A DNA stretch of 38,986 bases from Paenibacillus tyrphae. GTDB lineage: Bacteria; Bacillota; Bacilli; Paenibacillales; NBRC-103111. The position numbers and the translations under genes were made by a program. The notes under the pieces were generated by a model. The model had not been told where the DNA came from. It saw only the letters and a list, made by a program, of their open reading frames with translations, and made no database searches. This document shows, piece after piece, positions 7,591-15,966 of this stretch; within the stretch, counting starts at the first letter, position 1; each line of letters begins with the position of its first letter. The DNA lies in the NCBI RefSeq assembly GCF_000722545.1, contig NZ_JNVM01000025.1, positions 1 through 38,986 of the forward strand. The letters run 5' to 3'.

Positions 7591-9069
7591 ATGAAGCTGA
7601 GCGACCTGCGGCCGCGCTTCCGGTTTACGTTTTTCCAGCGGCAGTTTCTGTCCCATCTCCTTCTGTCCATGCTCATCCTCGTCCTGCTGGCCGCCGGGTT
7701 TACCTACTACATGAAGCAGCAAACGTTCAACAACGAGACGGAAGAGCTCACCAGCGTATCCAAGGGAATCGTCCGCCTGTTCGCAAAAGAAGGGGAAGAC
7801 CCGACCAGCGCCCTGCAAGCGTATCGCAACCTGCTGGCCGAGCGCCGGACGTCGTTCATCCTGCTGGACCAAGCCGGCGAAATTGCCTACCGCGACCCGA
7901 AAATGCCCGGAGCGCTGCGCGGCAAAGCGTTCTTGGACGAGCTGCGGTCGCACATGTCCAACACCAAGGAAAACGAAAGCTTCATCGTCGAACGCGGCGC
8001 CGAGGAGCCGTGGGTCGTCGTTTACAGACAGACCAAGCTGAAGCCACAAAAAAATGAGCTGCATCTCTTCATCTTCTCCCCGCTCCACGGCATTCAAGAA
8101 ACGATGGACACGCTTAACCAAGCGTTGATCTATATGATCGTCGTTATTTTCGTATTAGCCGTCGCCGTCAGTTGGTTATTCTCCCGCAGCATGAGTGCCA
8201 GCATCCTGTCACTGCGCCGGACGACCCGCCAAATTGCTGCGGGAGATTATGCCGCCCGCTCCACGGTCCGCCGATCGGATGAGCTGGGCGAGCTCGCAGG
8301 CGACTTCAACTCCATGGCCCAGCAGCTCGAGCTCGCCCTGCATAAGCTGCAGCAGTTTGAGACGCGGCGCCGCCATTTTATTATGGACGTGACGCACGAG
8401 CTGCGTACGCCGCTTACCTCGATCCGCGGCATCATCGAAGGGCTGAAGAACGATCTCGTCCACTCGCCGGAGGAGCGGGCCAATTATTACGGCATCATCG
8501 AGAAGGAAACGTTCCGCCTGATCCGGCTCATCAACGGGCTGCTCGACATGGAAAAAATCGAAAGCGGCCTCATCACGCTGAACAAAAAACGAACGCCGCT
8601 CAAAGAGCTGTTCGAAATCGTTCACGAGTCGCTCGAGGTGTTGATTGAAGAGAAGCGCCTGCACATTCTTATCGAATGCGAGCCGGACCTGCAGGTGTAT
8701 GCCGACTACGACCGGCTGATGCAAATTCTCATCAATCTGGTCAAAAATAGCATCCAATTTACGGCATACGGCACGATCCGCCTGACCGGATCCGAAACGG
8801 AAACGCATACCGTGATCGTGATCGCAGATACCGGCCGCGGCATGTCCCAGGAAGAGCTGTCCCTCATCTGGGAGCGGTTCTACAAGGCCGATCCGTCCCG
8901 GTCCAAGAGCAACAGCGAGACCGGACTCGGCCTGTCCATCGTCAAGCAGCTCGTCGAAGCCCACGCAGGCACGATCGAAGCAGACAGCACACCCGGCATC
9001 GGCACCTCGTTCACGATTGCCCTGCCCAAAACCGATCAAGCTGCATCCAAGGACGGCGAAGCGGGATAA
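7591..9069 (+). CDS. Membrane sensor histidine kinase
   Basis: A 492-residue HAMP-type histidine kinase, partner of the preceding regulator. Transmembrane helix 1 (about residues 20-42, LLLSMLILVLLAAGFTYYM) and helix 2 (about 177-198, IYMIVVIFVLAVAVSWLF) bracket a roughly 135-residue extracytoplasmic sensor domain. HAMP follows (about 199-250), then a HisKA domain with His 269 in THELRTPLTS, and an ATPase domain with N box NLVKNSIQF, DTGRGMS, and TGLGLSIVKQLVEAHAG. The ATG at 7591 has GGAGG seven bases upstream, preferred over the in-frame TTG six bases earlier. The stimulus cannot be deduced. All catalytic motifs are intact. Confidence 0.94.
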   Translation: MKLSDLRPRFRFTFFQRQFLSHLLLSMLILVLLAAGFTYYMKQQTFNNETEELTSVSKGIVRLFAKEGEDPTSALQAYRNLLAERRTSFILLDQAGEIAYRDPKMPGALRGKAFLDELRSHMSNTKENESFIVERGAEEPWVVVYRQTKLKPQKNELHLFIFSPLHGIQETMDTLNQALIYMIVVIFVLAVAVSWLFSRSMSASILSLRRTTRQIAAGDYAARSTVRRSDELGELAGDFNSMAQQLELALHKLQQFETRRRHFIMDVTHELRTPLTSIRGIIEGLKNDLVHSPEERANYYGIIEKETFRLIRLINGLLDMEKIESGLITLNKKRTPLKELFEIVHESLEVLIEEKRLHILIECEPDLQVYADYDRLMQILINLVKNSIQFTAYGTIRLTGSETETHTVIVIADTGRGMSQEELSLIWERFYKADPSRSKSNSETGLGLSIVKQLVEAHAGTIEADSTPGIGTSFTIALPKTDQAASKDGEAG

Positions 9070-9113
9070 CACCGATTTGGGAGCTGCGCAAGGCGGGCCC
9101 CCCTTCATAATGG

Positions 9114-9139
9114 ACGGACGGCTGCTTAAAGCCGTCCGT
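9114..9139 (+). terminator. Hairpin between the kinase and YheC/D genes
   Basis: A perfect 9-bp stem ACGGACGGC/GCCGTCCGT with an 8-base loop, followed on the plus strand by GTGCTTTTGAG, a weak T tract. It probably ends the two-component operon. The stop codon of the converging minus-strand ATP-grasp gene (9126-9128) lies inside the loop. Confidence 0.55.
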
Positions 9140-9899
9140 GTGCTTTTGAGTACCGGTAAATTCTCGCGAAGATACGCTTATCCTTCAGCTTTCGGAATAT
9201 ATAAGGGTCGGGTGCCGTGTTAATCTCCAAAATCCACGGATGCAGCTTCTCATCCAGCGCGACGTCCAGCCCGATTTCCTTGAGCCTTCTATACTTCAAG
9301 CGAAGCTGCCTCGCAACCGAAGTGCCGAGCCTGCGCAGCCCTGAGGTTAATCTTGACTTTTCCGCGCTCCCGGCATGCCCCTGCAGCAAAACTTCCACAG
9401 GCTTGAGCTTTCCTCCATTATGCACATTGGTCACGACCTTGCCCGGCGCCGCGACGCGCCCAATCAGACCTGTCGTCTCCCAGTTCCCGGTCGGGGTCTT
9501 CTGCACCATGACGCGAAGATCGAAGCGCTGCTTCTTATATTTGAGCAGATGGATGCCTTTTTGCACCAAGTACATCCGTTTTCGGGTCAATCCCGCGATA
9601 TGCCTGTATACGTCATCGTATTGGGTAAAGGTATGAATTTTCGTTCCGATATGACAGCGGTAAGACGCGCCCCCTTCGCCGGCCAGCCGCTCCACCCGCA
9701 TCACGCCGATACCGTAAGTGCCGCTGTTCGGTTTCACATAGACCATGCCGTGCCGGTCCAGCATCCCCCTTAAGCTTTCGCGGTTCAGCTTGCGCGTCTC
9801 GGGAACGTGTTGGGCCAACTCCCGATTCGGAATCACCGCCTGGGTTTTGGCCCATTTGCTCACAACGTAGCTGCTGTAATTCGGTTTGCTCTTCCTCAT
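9126..9899 (-). CDS. YheC/YheD-family ATP-grasp protein (spore-associated type)
   Basis: A 257-residue protein of the YheC/YheD family, predicted ATP-grasp ligases; in B. subtilis members are associated with the endospore coat. Recognisable features are the ATP-binding strand GMVYVKPNSGTYGIGVMRV, LVQKGIHLLKYKKQRFDLRVMVQK (a typical ATP-grasp RFDLRV motif, here split by position), NVHNGGKLKPVEVLL, and the magnesium-binding end HPWILEINTAPDPYIFRKL. The frame can start at GTG 9908, but AAAGGTGG (9905-9912) positions the ATG at 9897-9899 best. The gene stands alone, convergent with the upstream two-component operon. The peptide or sugar acceptor is unknown. About 265 bases separate it from bcrC; they hold the bcrC terminator but no other gene. 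Confidence 0.85.
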   Translation of the reverse strand: MRKSKPNYSSYVVSKWAKTQAVIPNRELAQHVPETRKLNRESLRGMLDRHGMVYVKPNSGTYGIGVMRVERLAGEGGASYRCHIGTKIHTFTQYDDVYRHIAGLTRKRMYLVQKGIHLLKYKKQRFDLRVMVQKTPTGNWETTGLIGRVAAPGKVVTNVHNGGKLKPVEVLLQGHAGSAEKSRLTSGLRRLGTSVARQLRLKYRRLKEIGLDVALDEKLHPWILEINTAPDPYIFRKLKDKRIFARIYRYSKAHGRL

Positions 9900-10118
9900 T
9901 TCATCCACCTTTCTTCCTTCGGCCGGAGAGCGGCTGACACCAAGCTAGCTGCCTTCGTATCCACTGCAGCGCCATTGACGAACCCTCTGCTTCCGTCATC
10001 CGGTCACTCTTCGCCCTTGTTTCTTTCATCCATCATAGTGTATGCCCTTCGCCGCAGCACGGTGAGGTATAGAGGCCTACGACAGGCGGCCGGGACACGC
10101 AGGGACCCCGATTTTCCG

Positions 10119-10154
10119 CAAAAAAAAGCAGCTGCCGCGAATCGGGCAACTGCT
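10119..10154 (-). terminator. Rho-independent terminator after the PAP2 phosphatase gene
   Basis: On the minus strand AGCAGTTGCC pairs with GGCAGCTGCT around an 8-base loop and is followed by a run of eight T. It lies just past the stop codon of the undecaprenyl-diphosphatase gene. Confidence 0.85.
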
Positions 10155-10166
10155 CCAACAGTCTTT

Positions 10167-10754
10167 CTACGATTTATAGCCGAGCTTGCGCTCGATTTTT
10201 TCAAAAAACGACAACCCCGCGGCCAACAAACGCCGGGCGAGCGTCCATTGGGTGAACAGCTTGTTTACGGCTATGGCGGAGCCGATGCCAAGCAGTGCTC
10301 CGACGGTCACGTCGATCGGATAATGGACGCCGGTCCAGATCCGGGACAAAGCGATCAATGCGGCCAGCGCAAGCCAGACGTACCCGTCCTTACGGCGATA
10401 CAGCCAAATCGAGGTGGCGATGACAAAAGCGCCGATGGCATGGCTGCTTGGAAACGACGCATTGGCCGCATGATGGATCAACTGATGAACCTCGTGGCTG
10501 ACGAACGGCCGGTTCCGGTAAAACAACATGCCGATCAGCGAGCCGATCCCCATCGCCAGAGCAGCGGAACAGAGCGCGTTAGCCACCATCCGGCGATTCT
10601 CTTGTTTTCGAGTGAACCAATACACGAGGATGCCCAAATAAAAGAAATATTCCGCATATTCCGCAAAAAAGCGCATCCACACGTTAAGCGTCGTATGATC
10701 GACAGCCAAGCCGTTGATCATTTCGAATAAATCATAGTCCCATTTCAACAACAT
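10167..10754 (-). CDS. Undecaprenyl-diphosphatase, PAP2 type (BcrC-like)
   Basis: A 195-residue integral membrane phosphatase that dephosphorylates undecaprenyl pyrophosphate, recycling the lipid carrier for peptidoglycan and teichoic acid synthesis and often giving bacitracin resistance. The three PAP2 motifs are present: FYRNRPF (shortened KxxxxxxRP form), FPSSHAIGAF (PSxH) and SRIWTGVHYPIDV (SRxxxxxHxxxD). About five to six hydrophobic helices are visible. The ATG at 10754 (third codon of the longer TTG frame) is favoured because GGAG is nine bases upstream. It follows a two-component operon on the same strand with about 30 bases between them, so it may be co-transcribed and controlled by it. 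Confidence 0.9.
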   Translation of the reverse strand: MLLKWDYDLFEMINGLAVDHTTLNVWMRFFAEYAEYFFYLGILVYWFTRKQENRRMVANALCSAALAMGIGSLIGMLFYRNRPFVSHEVHQLIHHAANASFPSSHAIGAFVIATSIWLYRRKDGYVWLALAALIALSRIWTGVHYPIDVTVGALLGIGSAIAVNKLFTQWTLARRLLAAGLSFFEKIERKLGYKS

Positions 10755-10787
10755 TCGCAATCTCTCCTCTTCCCGTAATCCTTTCCG

Positions 10788-12197
10788 TTAACGGCTGAAC
10801 GGTAATTGTACCGTCACCGTTGTTCCCTGGTTCTCTTCGCTGTCCAAACGTATGTCCCCATGATACTTCTCGACGAGCCGCTTGGCGATCGAAAGTCCCA
10901 GGCCGCTGCCGCCGCGTTTGCGGCTGCGGGCTTTGTCCACCCGGTAGAACCGGTCGAACACATGCTCCACTTCCTCTTTCGGAATGCCCATACCGTAATC
11001 GCGGATGACGATGCGCAGCATCGTATCTTCTACCAAGACGGTTGAAACGTGGATTTTGTTTCGTTTGCTCGAATATTTTACCGCATTATCCAACAAAATC
11101 AACAAAATTTGTTTGATATGATTGGGAACCAGCCGGATTTGGACGCCTTTCAGCGCATCCACATCCGTTGTAATCTCGAACTCGGGATGAACCACGGAGA
11201 CGTTCTTAACGATTTGGGCGATCGTTTCTCCCAGATCGAACAGCTCGGTGACGCCGTCCGAACTGGCATTTTCCGCGCGGGTAAGCTCCAGCAGCTCCTG
11301 AACGAGTCCCTTCAGACGCTCCAGTTCCTCAAGCGAAGCGCCGAGCGATTCGTCTACGAGAACCGGGTCGCGCTTGCCCCAACGATTCAGCATCGACAAA
11401 TGTCCGGAAATGATCGCAATCGGGGTCCGCAGCTCGTGCGAAGCGTCTTCTACGAATTGCTTTTGCTTGCGGAACGACGTTTCCAATTGATCCATCATCT
11501 CGTTGAACACGCGGGCCAGCGCCGAAATCTCATCCTTGTTGTCGTGAAAAGGCACCCGCTCCTGCAGTCCGTTCCGCTGGATTCTTCTCATCGTTTCCGT
11601 TATGCTTTGCACCGGCCTCAGCAGCCGTCCGGCCAGAAGCAAGCCGCCCAGGCCGCTCAGCAGTATCCCCCCGACACCACCCAGAATCATGACCAGCGTG
11701 ATGACCCCTTTCAACTCGTCGAACGTCTCCAGATTGCTGACAATTTCGATCGTGCCACGGAATTTATCCGACACGACCGGGGCGCGTAGAACGAGCAGAT
11801 GCTCTTCTTGGTGCCACACGCTTTCAAGCTCGGTCTTTGTGACCGGACGCGGCGCCACCCAATCCTCCGGCAGCGCCGTAAGGACCGTCAGCACCGGCTT
11901 TCCCTCGCCGTCCAAAATCCGGATCAATTGATTTTTTTGATTGATGCTCTGAATAAAATGCCTGCTCCTGACAATTTGGCCGGCATCCAGTATATCGCTT
12001 TTTTCCGTAAAATAACTTTGCAGCTCGCCCATCGTTTTGCGCACCGATTCCACTTCGCGGCTGCTCATCCATTGGTTGATGCCTATATATTGAACGGCAT
12101 TATAGACCGTAAACAAGACGAACAGCATGAAAGCCGACCATAAGGTCATCTGCCATTTGATCGGCAGCCGGGTGAAGCGCATTCGCAGCTTTTTCAT
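10788..12197 (-). CDS. Membrane sensor histidine kinase (ArlS/YkoH-like)
   Basis: A 469-residue HAMP histidine kinase. Helix 1 is at about 17-38 (MTLWSAFMLFVLFTVYNAV) and helix 2 at about 164-190 (GVITLVMILGGVGGILL, then SGLGGLLLAG), with a sensor domain of about 125 residues between. HAMP follows RLLRPVQSIT. His 254 in SHELRTPIAII is the phosphoacceptor; the ATPase part has LLDNAVKYS, RDYGMGIPKEE and GGSGLGLSIAKRLVEKYHG. Its ATG overlaps the stop of the upstream response regulator (ATGA), so they are translationally coupled. General architecture resembles ArlS of staphylococci and YkoH of B. subtilis, but the signal is unknown. The phosphatase bcrC lies directly downstream. Confidence 0.94.
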   Translation of the reverse strand: MKKLRMRFTRLPIKWQMTLWSAFMLFVLFTVYNAVQYIGINQWMSSREVESVRKTMGELQSYFTEKSDILDAGQIVRSRHFIQSINQKNQLIRILDGEGKPVLTVLTALPEDWVAPRPVTKTELESVWHQEEHLLVLRAPVVSDKFRGTIEIVSNLETFDELKGVITLVMILGGVGGILLSGLGGLLLAGRLLRPVQSITETMRRIQRNGLQERVPFHDNKDEISALARVFNEMMDQLETSFRKQKQFVEDASHELRTPIAIISGHLSMLNRWGKRDPVLVDESLGASLEELERLKGLVQELLELTRAENASSDGVTELFDLGETIAQIVKNVSVVHPEFEITTDVDALKGVQIRLVPNHIKQILLILLDNAVKYSSKRNKIHVSTVLVEDTMLRIVIRDYGMGIPKEEVEHVFDRFYRVDKARSRKRGGSGLGLSIAKRLVEKYHGDIRLDSEENQGTTVTVQLPFSR

Positions 12198-12877
12198 GAC
12201 CGGATGACGTAGCCGATGCCGCGGACGGTTTGAATATAGCTTCGCTGCTGTGCCGGATCGTCGATTTTGTTGCGCAAATACCGGACGTACACATCGACCA
12301 CGTTCGTCTCGACTTCGCAGTCGTATCCCCAGACCAGATCAAGCAGCATATTCCGGCTCAATACCCGGTCCTTATGATTCATCAGTACCAGCAGCAGCTC
12401 GTATTCGCGCTTGGTCAGGTCCAGTAACGCTCCAGCCTTGCTTACGGTTCTGGTCATCGGATCGATCCGAAGATCGCGGTACGTCACCGCTTCTTGCGGC
12501 TCGGCCGCCCCCCGCTTACTCCGCCGCATCACCGCCCGAATCCGTGCCAGCAGTTCCTCGATCACGAACGGTTTCGGCAGATAATCGTCCGCCCCGCTGT
12601 CCAGCCCCAATACGCGATCCGTGACGCTGTCGCGGGCCGTCAGTATAATGACGGGTGTTGCGAAGCCCGCCTGGCGAATACGGCGGCATACCTCGAAGCC
12701 GTGAAGTCCCGGCAGCATGGCATCAAGCAGAATGGTATCCCATGCATCGCGGGTAGCGGTTTCCAAGCCTTCCTGACCGGTTCCAACGACGGTAACGGCA
12801 TAGCCTTGGTGTATCAATTCCAATTCTATAAAACGGGCAAAATTTCGCTCGTCTTCCACGATAAGAATCCTTTTCAT
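12194..12877 (-). CDS. OmpR-family response regulator (ArlR/YkoG-like)
   Basis: A 227-residue response regulator starting MKRILIVEDERNFARFIELE. Phosphoacceptor Asp 52 is in TILLDAMLPGLHG and the conserved Lys in DDYLPKPFVIEE. The winged helix ends with TNVVDVYVRYLRNKI and QTVRGIGYVIRS. The open frame continues 14 codons upstream, but the ATG at 12877 has GAGGG seven bases before it and gives the family's normal start. It heads an operon with the kinase and probably bcrC, which suggests a role in cell-wall homeostasis; this is inference from context only. The gap 12878-13018 shows no gene. Confidence 0.94.
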   Translation of the reverse strand: MKRILIVEDERNFARFIELELIHQGYAVTVVGTGQEGLETATRDAWDTILLDAMLPGLHGFEVCRRIRQAGFATPVIILTARDSVTDRVLGLDSGADDYLPKPFVIEELLARIRAVMRRSKRGAAEPQEAVTYRDLRIDPMTRTVSKAGALLDLTKREYELLLVLMNHKDRVLSRNMLLDLVWGYDCEVETNVVDVYVRYLRNKIDDPAQQRSYIQTVRGIGYVIRS

Positions 12878-13018
12878 CCTGTTCCCTCTGGCTGCGCTTG
12901 AAATAGTAAAAAGCGGCAATCGTCTCGGTTCTATTATTGCCCCTCCGCCGCTGCTTTAACTATACACAACGAAGATGAAAATTCGATGAGAAAAAAAGAA
13001 AAATTTCGCCACTCCCGG

Positions 13019-13068
13019 CAAAAAAAACGAACAGCCCCTCGTCCGGTCTATGAAGACCGCGAAGGGCT
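13019..13068 (-). terminator. Rho-independent terminator after prfC
   Basis: A long stem (AGCCCTTCGCGGTC pairing with GACCGGACGAGGGGCT, one bulge) with a short loop, followed on the minus strand by a T run (CGTTTTTTTTGCC). It lies just past the prfC stop. Confidence 0.9.
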
Positions 13069-13091
13069 GCCTGCTTATCGGATCGGCGCCA

Positions 13092-14675
13092 TTAAGGCGC
13101 AGTCTCCAGAAATTTCAGGTTCGGATTTTTCTCCATCGCCGTGCGCAGCGCATATTCGTTCTCGAACAGCGCGACGTAATTGTCCTTCTTATCCTTCACC
13201 AGCTGCGAGTTGATCCGGAACTTGGCCGGATCGATATCGTCGCCAACAAGCCACCGCGCGAATTGGTAGGTCATCCGGGACAGTTGCACCTCGCTGCTGT
13301 ACTCCGCTTTCATCCGGTATTCGAACACCTCGAATTGGAGCTGTCCGACGACGCCGAGAATCAAATCCTCGAAGCCGATCGTTTTGAACACCTGAATGGT
13401 GCCCTCCTCGGTCAACTGGTCCACGCCCTTTTGGAACTGCTTGTGCTTCAGCGCGTTTTTGACCGTCACCTTGGAGAACAGCTCCGGGGAGAACGTCGGC
13501 AGCTCGTCGAATTCCAAGCTGCTACCTTGGCACAGCGAATCCCCGATGCGGAAAATACCCGGGTCGAATAATCCGATAATGTCGCCGGGGTAAGCGTCCT
13601 CGACGATATCGCGGTCCTGCGCGAGAAATTGCTGCGGCTGCGCCAGCTTGATGTCTTTGCCGACCCGCACGTGCTTCACCGACATGCCCCGTTCGAATTT
13701 GCCAGAGCAAATCCGCAGGAAAGCGATCCGGTCGCGGTGAGCCGGGTTCATGTTCGCTTGAATTTTGAAAATGTAGCCGGAAAACTTCTCGTGCAGCGGA
13801 TCAACCATGCCTTCATTGCTTTTGCGCGGCGTCGGCGTCGGAGCGAGCTGCAGGAAATTCTCAAGGAACGTCTGCACGCCGAAATTATTGATCGCGCTGC
13901 CGAAGAACACGGGCGTCAGCTCGCCATTCTGTACCTTCTCGTAGTCGAACTCGTCGCCCGCCACATCGAGCAGCTCCAAGTCCTGCACCAATTGATCGTA
14001 AAAAAATTCGCCTGCGATTTCCTTCACAATCGAGTCGTCGTAGCCGCTCACTTTGCGCACTTGAATTTCTTTATGATCGTCGCCTTGGAACAGCTCGACC
14101 TGCGTCAGCTTTCGGTCGTACACGCCGCGAAACTGTTTGCCCATCCCGATCGGCCAGTTCATCGGATATGAGCGAATACCGAGCACCTGCTCCAGCTCTT
14201 CGAGCAGATCGAACGGATTTTGGCCCTCGCGGTCCAGCTTGTTGATGAACGTGAAGATCGGGATGCCCCGCTTGCGGCATACCTGGAACAGCTTCTTCGT
14301 CTGGGCCTCGACCCCTTTGGCCGAGTCGATCAGCATGACGGCGCTATCCGCCGCCGTTAACGTTCGATACGTATCTTCACTGAAGTCTTGGTGACCCGGG
14401 GTATCGAGAATATTGACCCGATGCCCTTCATAATCGAACTGCATCACGCTGGAGGTGACCGAAATCCCTCTTTGCTTCTCGATCTCCATCCAGTCGCTCG
14501 TCGCATGGCGGTTCGCTTTGCGCCCTTTAACCGTACCGGCCAGCCGAATCGCGCCCCCGAACAGCAGCAGCTTCTCGGTCAAGGTCGTCTTCCCCGCATC
14601 GGGGTGGGAGATGATGGCGAAGGTGCGCCGCTTCTGTACTTCTTCTTGTAATTTCTCGGATAATCCGGTGCCCAT
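13092..14675 (-). CDS. prfC: Peptide chain release factor 3
   Basis: A 527-residue translational GTPase that removes RF1 or RF2 from the ribosome after termination. The G domain shows SHPDAGKTTLTEKLL (P loop, about 19-33), the switch region RGISVTSSVMQF, DTPGHQDFSEDTYR and NKLDREGQ. Domain II and the RF3-specific C-terminal domain follow (LGVVGQLQFEVFEYRM). Length and motif order fit RF3 and separate it from EF-G. The ATG at 14675 has a GAGGAAGG ribosome binding site at a slightly long distance. It is encoded alone, with its own terminator, between the ArlRS-like operon and the phosphoesterase gene. RF3 is present in only some Firmicutes. Confidence 0.96.
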   Translation of the reverse strand: MGTGLSEKLQEEVQKRRTFAIISHPDAGKTTLTEKLLLFGGAIRLAGTVKGRKANRHATSDWMEIEKQRGISVTSSVMQFDYEGHRVNILDTPGHQDFSEDTYRTLTAADSAVMLIDSAKGVEAQTKKLFQVCRKRGIPIFTFINKLDREGQNPFDLLEELEQVLGIRSYPMNWPIGMGKQFRGVYDRKLTQVELFQGDDHKEIQVRKVSGYDDSIVKEIAGEFFYDQLVQDLELLDVAGDEFDYEKVQNGELTPVFFGSAINNFGVQTFLENFLQLAPTPTPRKSNEGMVDPLHEKFSGYIFKIQANMNPAHRDRIAFLRICSGKFERGMSVKHVRVGKDIKLAQPQQFLAQDRDIVEDAYPGDIIGLFDPGIFRIGDSLCQGSSLEFDELPTFSPELFSKVTVKNALKHKQFQKGVDQLTEEGTIQVFKTIGFEDLILGVVGQLQFEVFEYRMKAEYSSEVQLSRMTYQFARWLVGDDIDPAKFRINSQLVKDKKDNYVALFENEYALRTAMEKNPNLKFLETAP

Positions 14676-14750
14676 AATCAGTTTATTCCTTCCTCAATCA
14701 TATTCAGTGATGCGGTCCGGAAGCTGCATCGGCTCCCGGTCACCGTAGGT

Positions 14751-15818
14751 TCAAGTCAGCTTGACGGTCCAGTCGGCTTCCTTCAGCCACGTTCCCGATT
14801 CGAACGCCCGGCCGCGCAGCGTCACTTTGTCTCGATATACCTGCACATACAATCCTTGCGCCTTCTCCTTGGCCGCATTTTGATAGCTGCGGTTCAGCAC
14901 GCGTCCGACCGAGGAGTTATGAAAATAGTGAAAGCTTTCTTTGACGTAATGCTCCACCGTCCCTTGAAAATCCTGATGCCGGTGCCCGCAGAACACGAAC
15001 ACGTTCTTGTAAGGCTTCAAGAGCTCGCGGAATTTTTTCGCCGGAATCAATTGGTGTGATCCTCCGTCTTGTCCGGCGGGCGGCAGCGGCTGATGGGTCA
15101 TGATGAAGACGGGCTTTCCGTCCTTGTGCGAAGCCAGCCGTTCCTTCAGCCAATCCAATTGTTCGTCGGAATACCATGCCCCTTCGCCTACCTCGGGCTT
15201 CTCCTGCACATAAGCCTCCTGCGACAGCAGGATCAAGTGGTACCCTTTCTCCCAAGCGTCGTGATAAGGCTTCGACAAACCGAAAAACTTCTGGAACCGC
15301 TCGCGCGATTGCCAGTCCGTTTTGCCGTTGGGCATCGTGTCTTTATTGAAAGCCCCTTTCCGGTCGATCCAAATGTCATAATAATCGTGGTTGCCCATGT
15401 TGGCGTAAACCGGGGGCAGCTTGTAAGTGGACAACGTCTTTTTCAGCTCTTTGTAGTCCCTATCCCGCCCGTAGTCGGTTACATCGCCTGTCAGCACGAG
15501 TGCCTCGACCGGCGATTCAAACTTCTTCATATCGTCAAGCGCTTGCTTCAAATGCCGGACCGTGTTTGGATCGTCAGGCGACACGTGCAAATCGCTGAGA
15601 ATCATGAACGAGAACAACGGCGCTGTCGCACTCCCCGCCGCCGGATCGGGATTCGTCCCCGGTTCCGTCTTTGGCAGCGCGACGCCATCCGGTGCTTGTG
15701 CCCCGCCGACCGTCTGCCGGTCGACCGATTGCTGCAGCAGCTTGATCAGTCCTGCGAGCGCCGCCCCGATCATGACCAGAAGTCCGAGCATCCAGCGTAT
15801 AAAAGCGCGTCTGGACAT
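14751..15818 (-). CDS. Exported metallophosphoesterase with a Tat-type signal
   Basis: A 355-residue calcineurin-like phosphoesterase acting outside the membrane. The N-terminus MSRRAFIRWMLGLLVMIGAA has a twin-arginine motif (SRRAFIR) followed by a hydrophobic stretch, so Tat export or anchoring is likely. A low-complexity linker (about 37-65) precedes the catalytic domain, which has all metal-binding motifs: SDLHVSPDD, GDVTDYGRD, MGNHDYYD, FIMTHQPLPP and FCGHRHQDF. Substrate is unknown; nucleotides, phospholipids or teichoic acid intermediates are possible. The ATG follows a GGGGG ribosome binding site. It lies between zwf and prfC on the same strand; the zwf terminator separates it from zwf. 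Confidence 0.9.
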   Translation of the reverse strand: MSRRAFIRWMLGLLVMIGAALAGLIKLLQQSVDRQTVGGAQAPDGVALPKTEPGTNPDPAAGSATAPLFSFMILSDLHVSPDDPNTVRHLKQALDDMKKFESPVEALVLTGDVTDYGRDRDYKELKKTLSTYKLPPVYANMGNHDYYDIWIDRKGAFNKDTMPNGKTDWQSRERFQKFFGLSKPYHDAWEKGYHLILLSQEAYVQEKPEVGEGAWYSDEQLDWLKERLASHKDGKPVFIMTHQPLPPAGQDGGSHQLIPAKKFRELLKPYKNVFVFCGHRHQDFQGTVEHYVKESFHYFHNSSVGRVLNRSYQNAAKEKAQGLYVQVYRDKVTLRGRAFESGTWLKEADWTVKLT

Positions 15819-15904
15819 GTAAAGATCCCCCTTGCGTTAGCCGGCACTGTACACTCCATCATACCATATTTCAAGCGGTGAAAAAAAGACGCAACATGCG
15901 CCAG

Positions 15905-15942
15905 CAAAAAAGAGCAGAACCCGGCGCCACCGGATCTGCTCT
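15905..15942 (-). terminator. Rho-independent terminator after zwf
   Basis: On the minus strand AGAGCAGA and TCTGCTCT form a perfect 8-bp stem with a GC-rich interior, followed by TTTTTT. It lies about 25 bases past the zwf stop codon. Confidence 0.85.
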
Positions 15943-15966
15943 CTTTCGGTTTCTTTCGACTAGCCA

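Noticed and set aside
8209..9108. Minus-strand open frame of 299 codons opposite the first histidine kinase
   Set aside because: The kinase motifs on the plus strand are unambiguous; the antisense frame has no ribosome binding site or recognisable domain.
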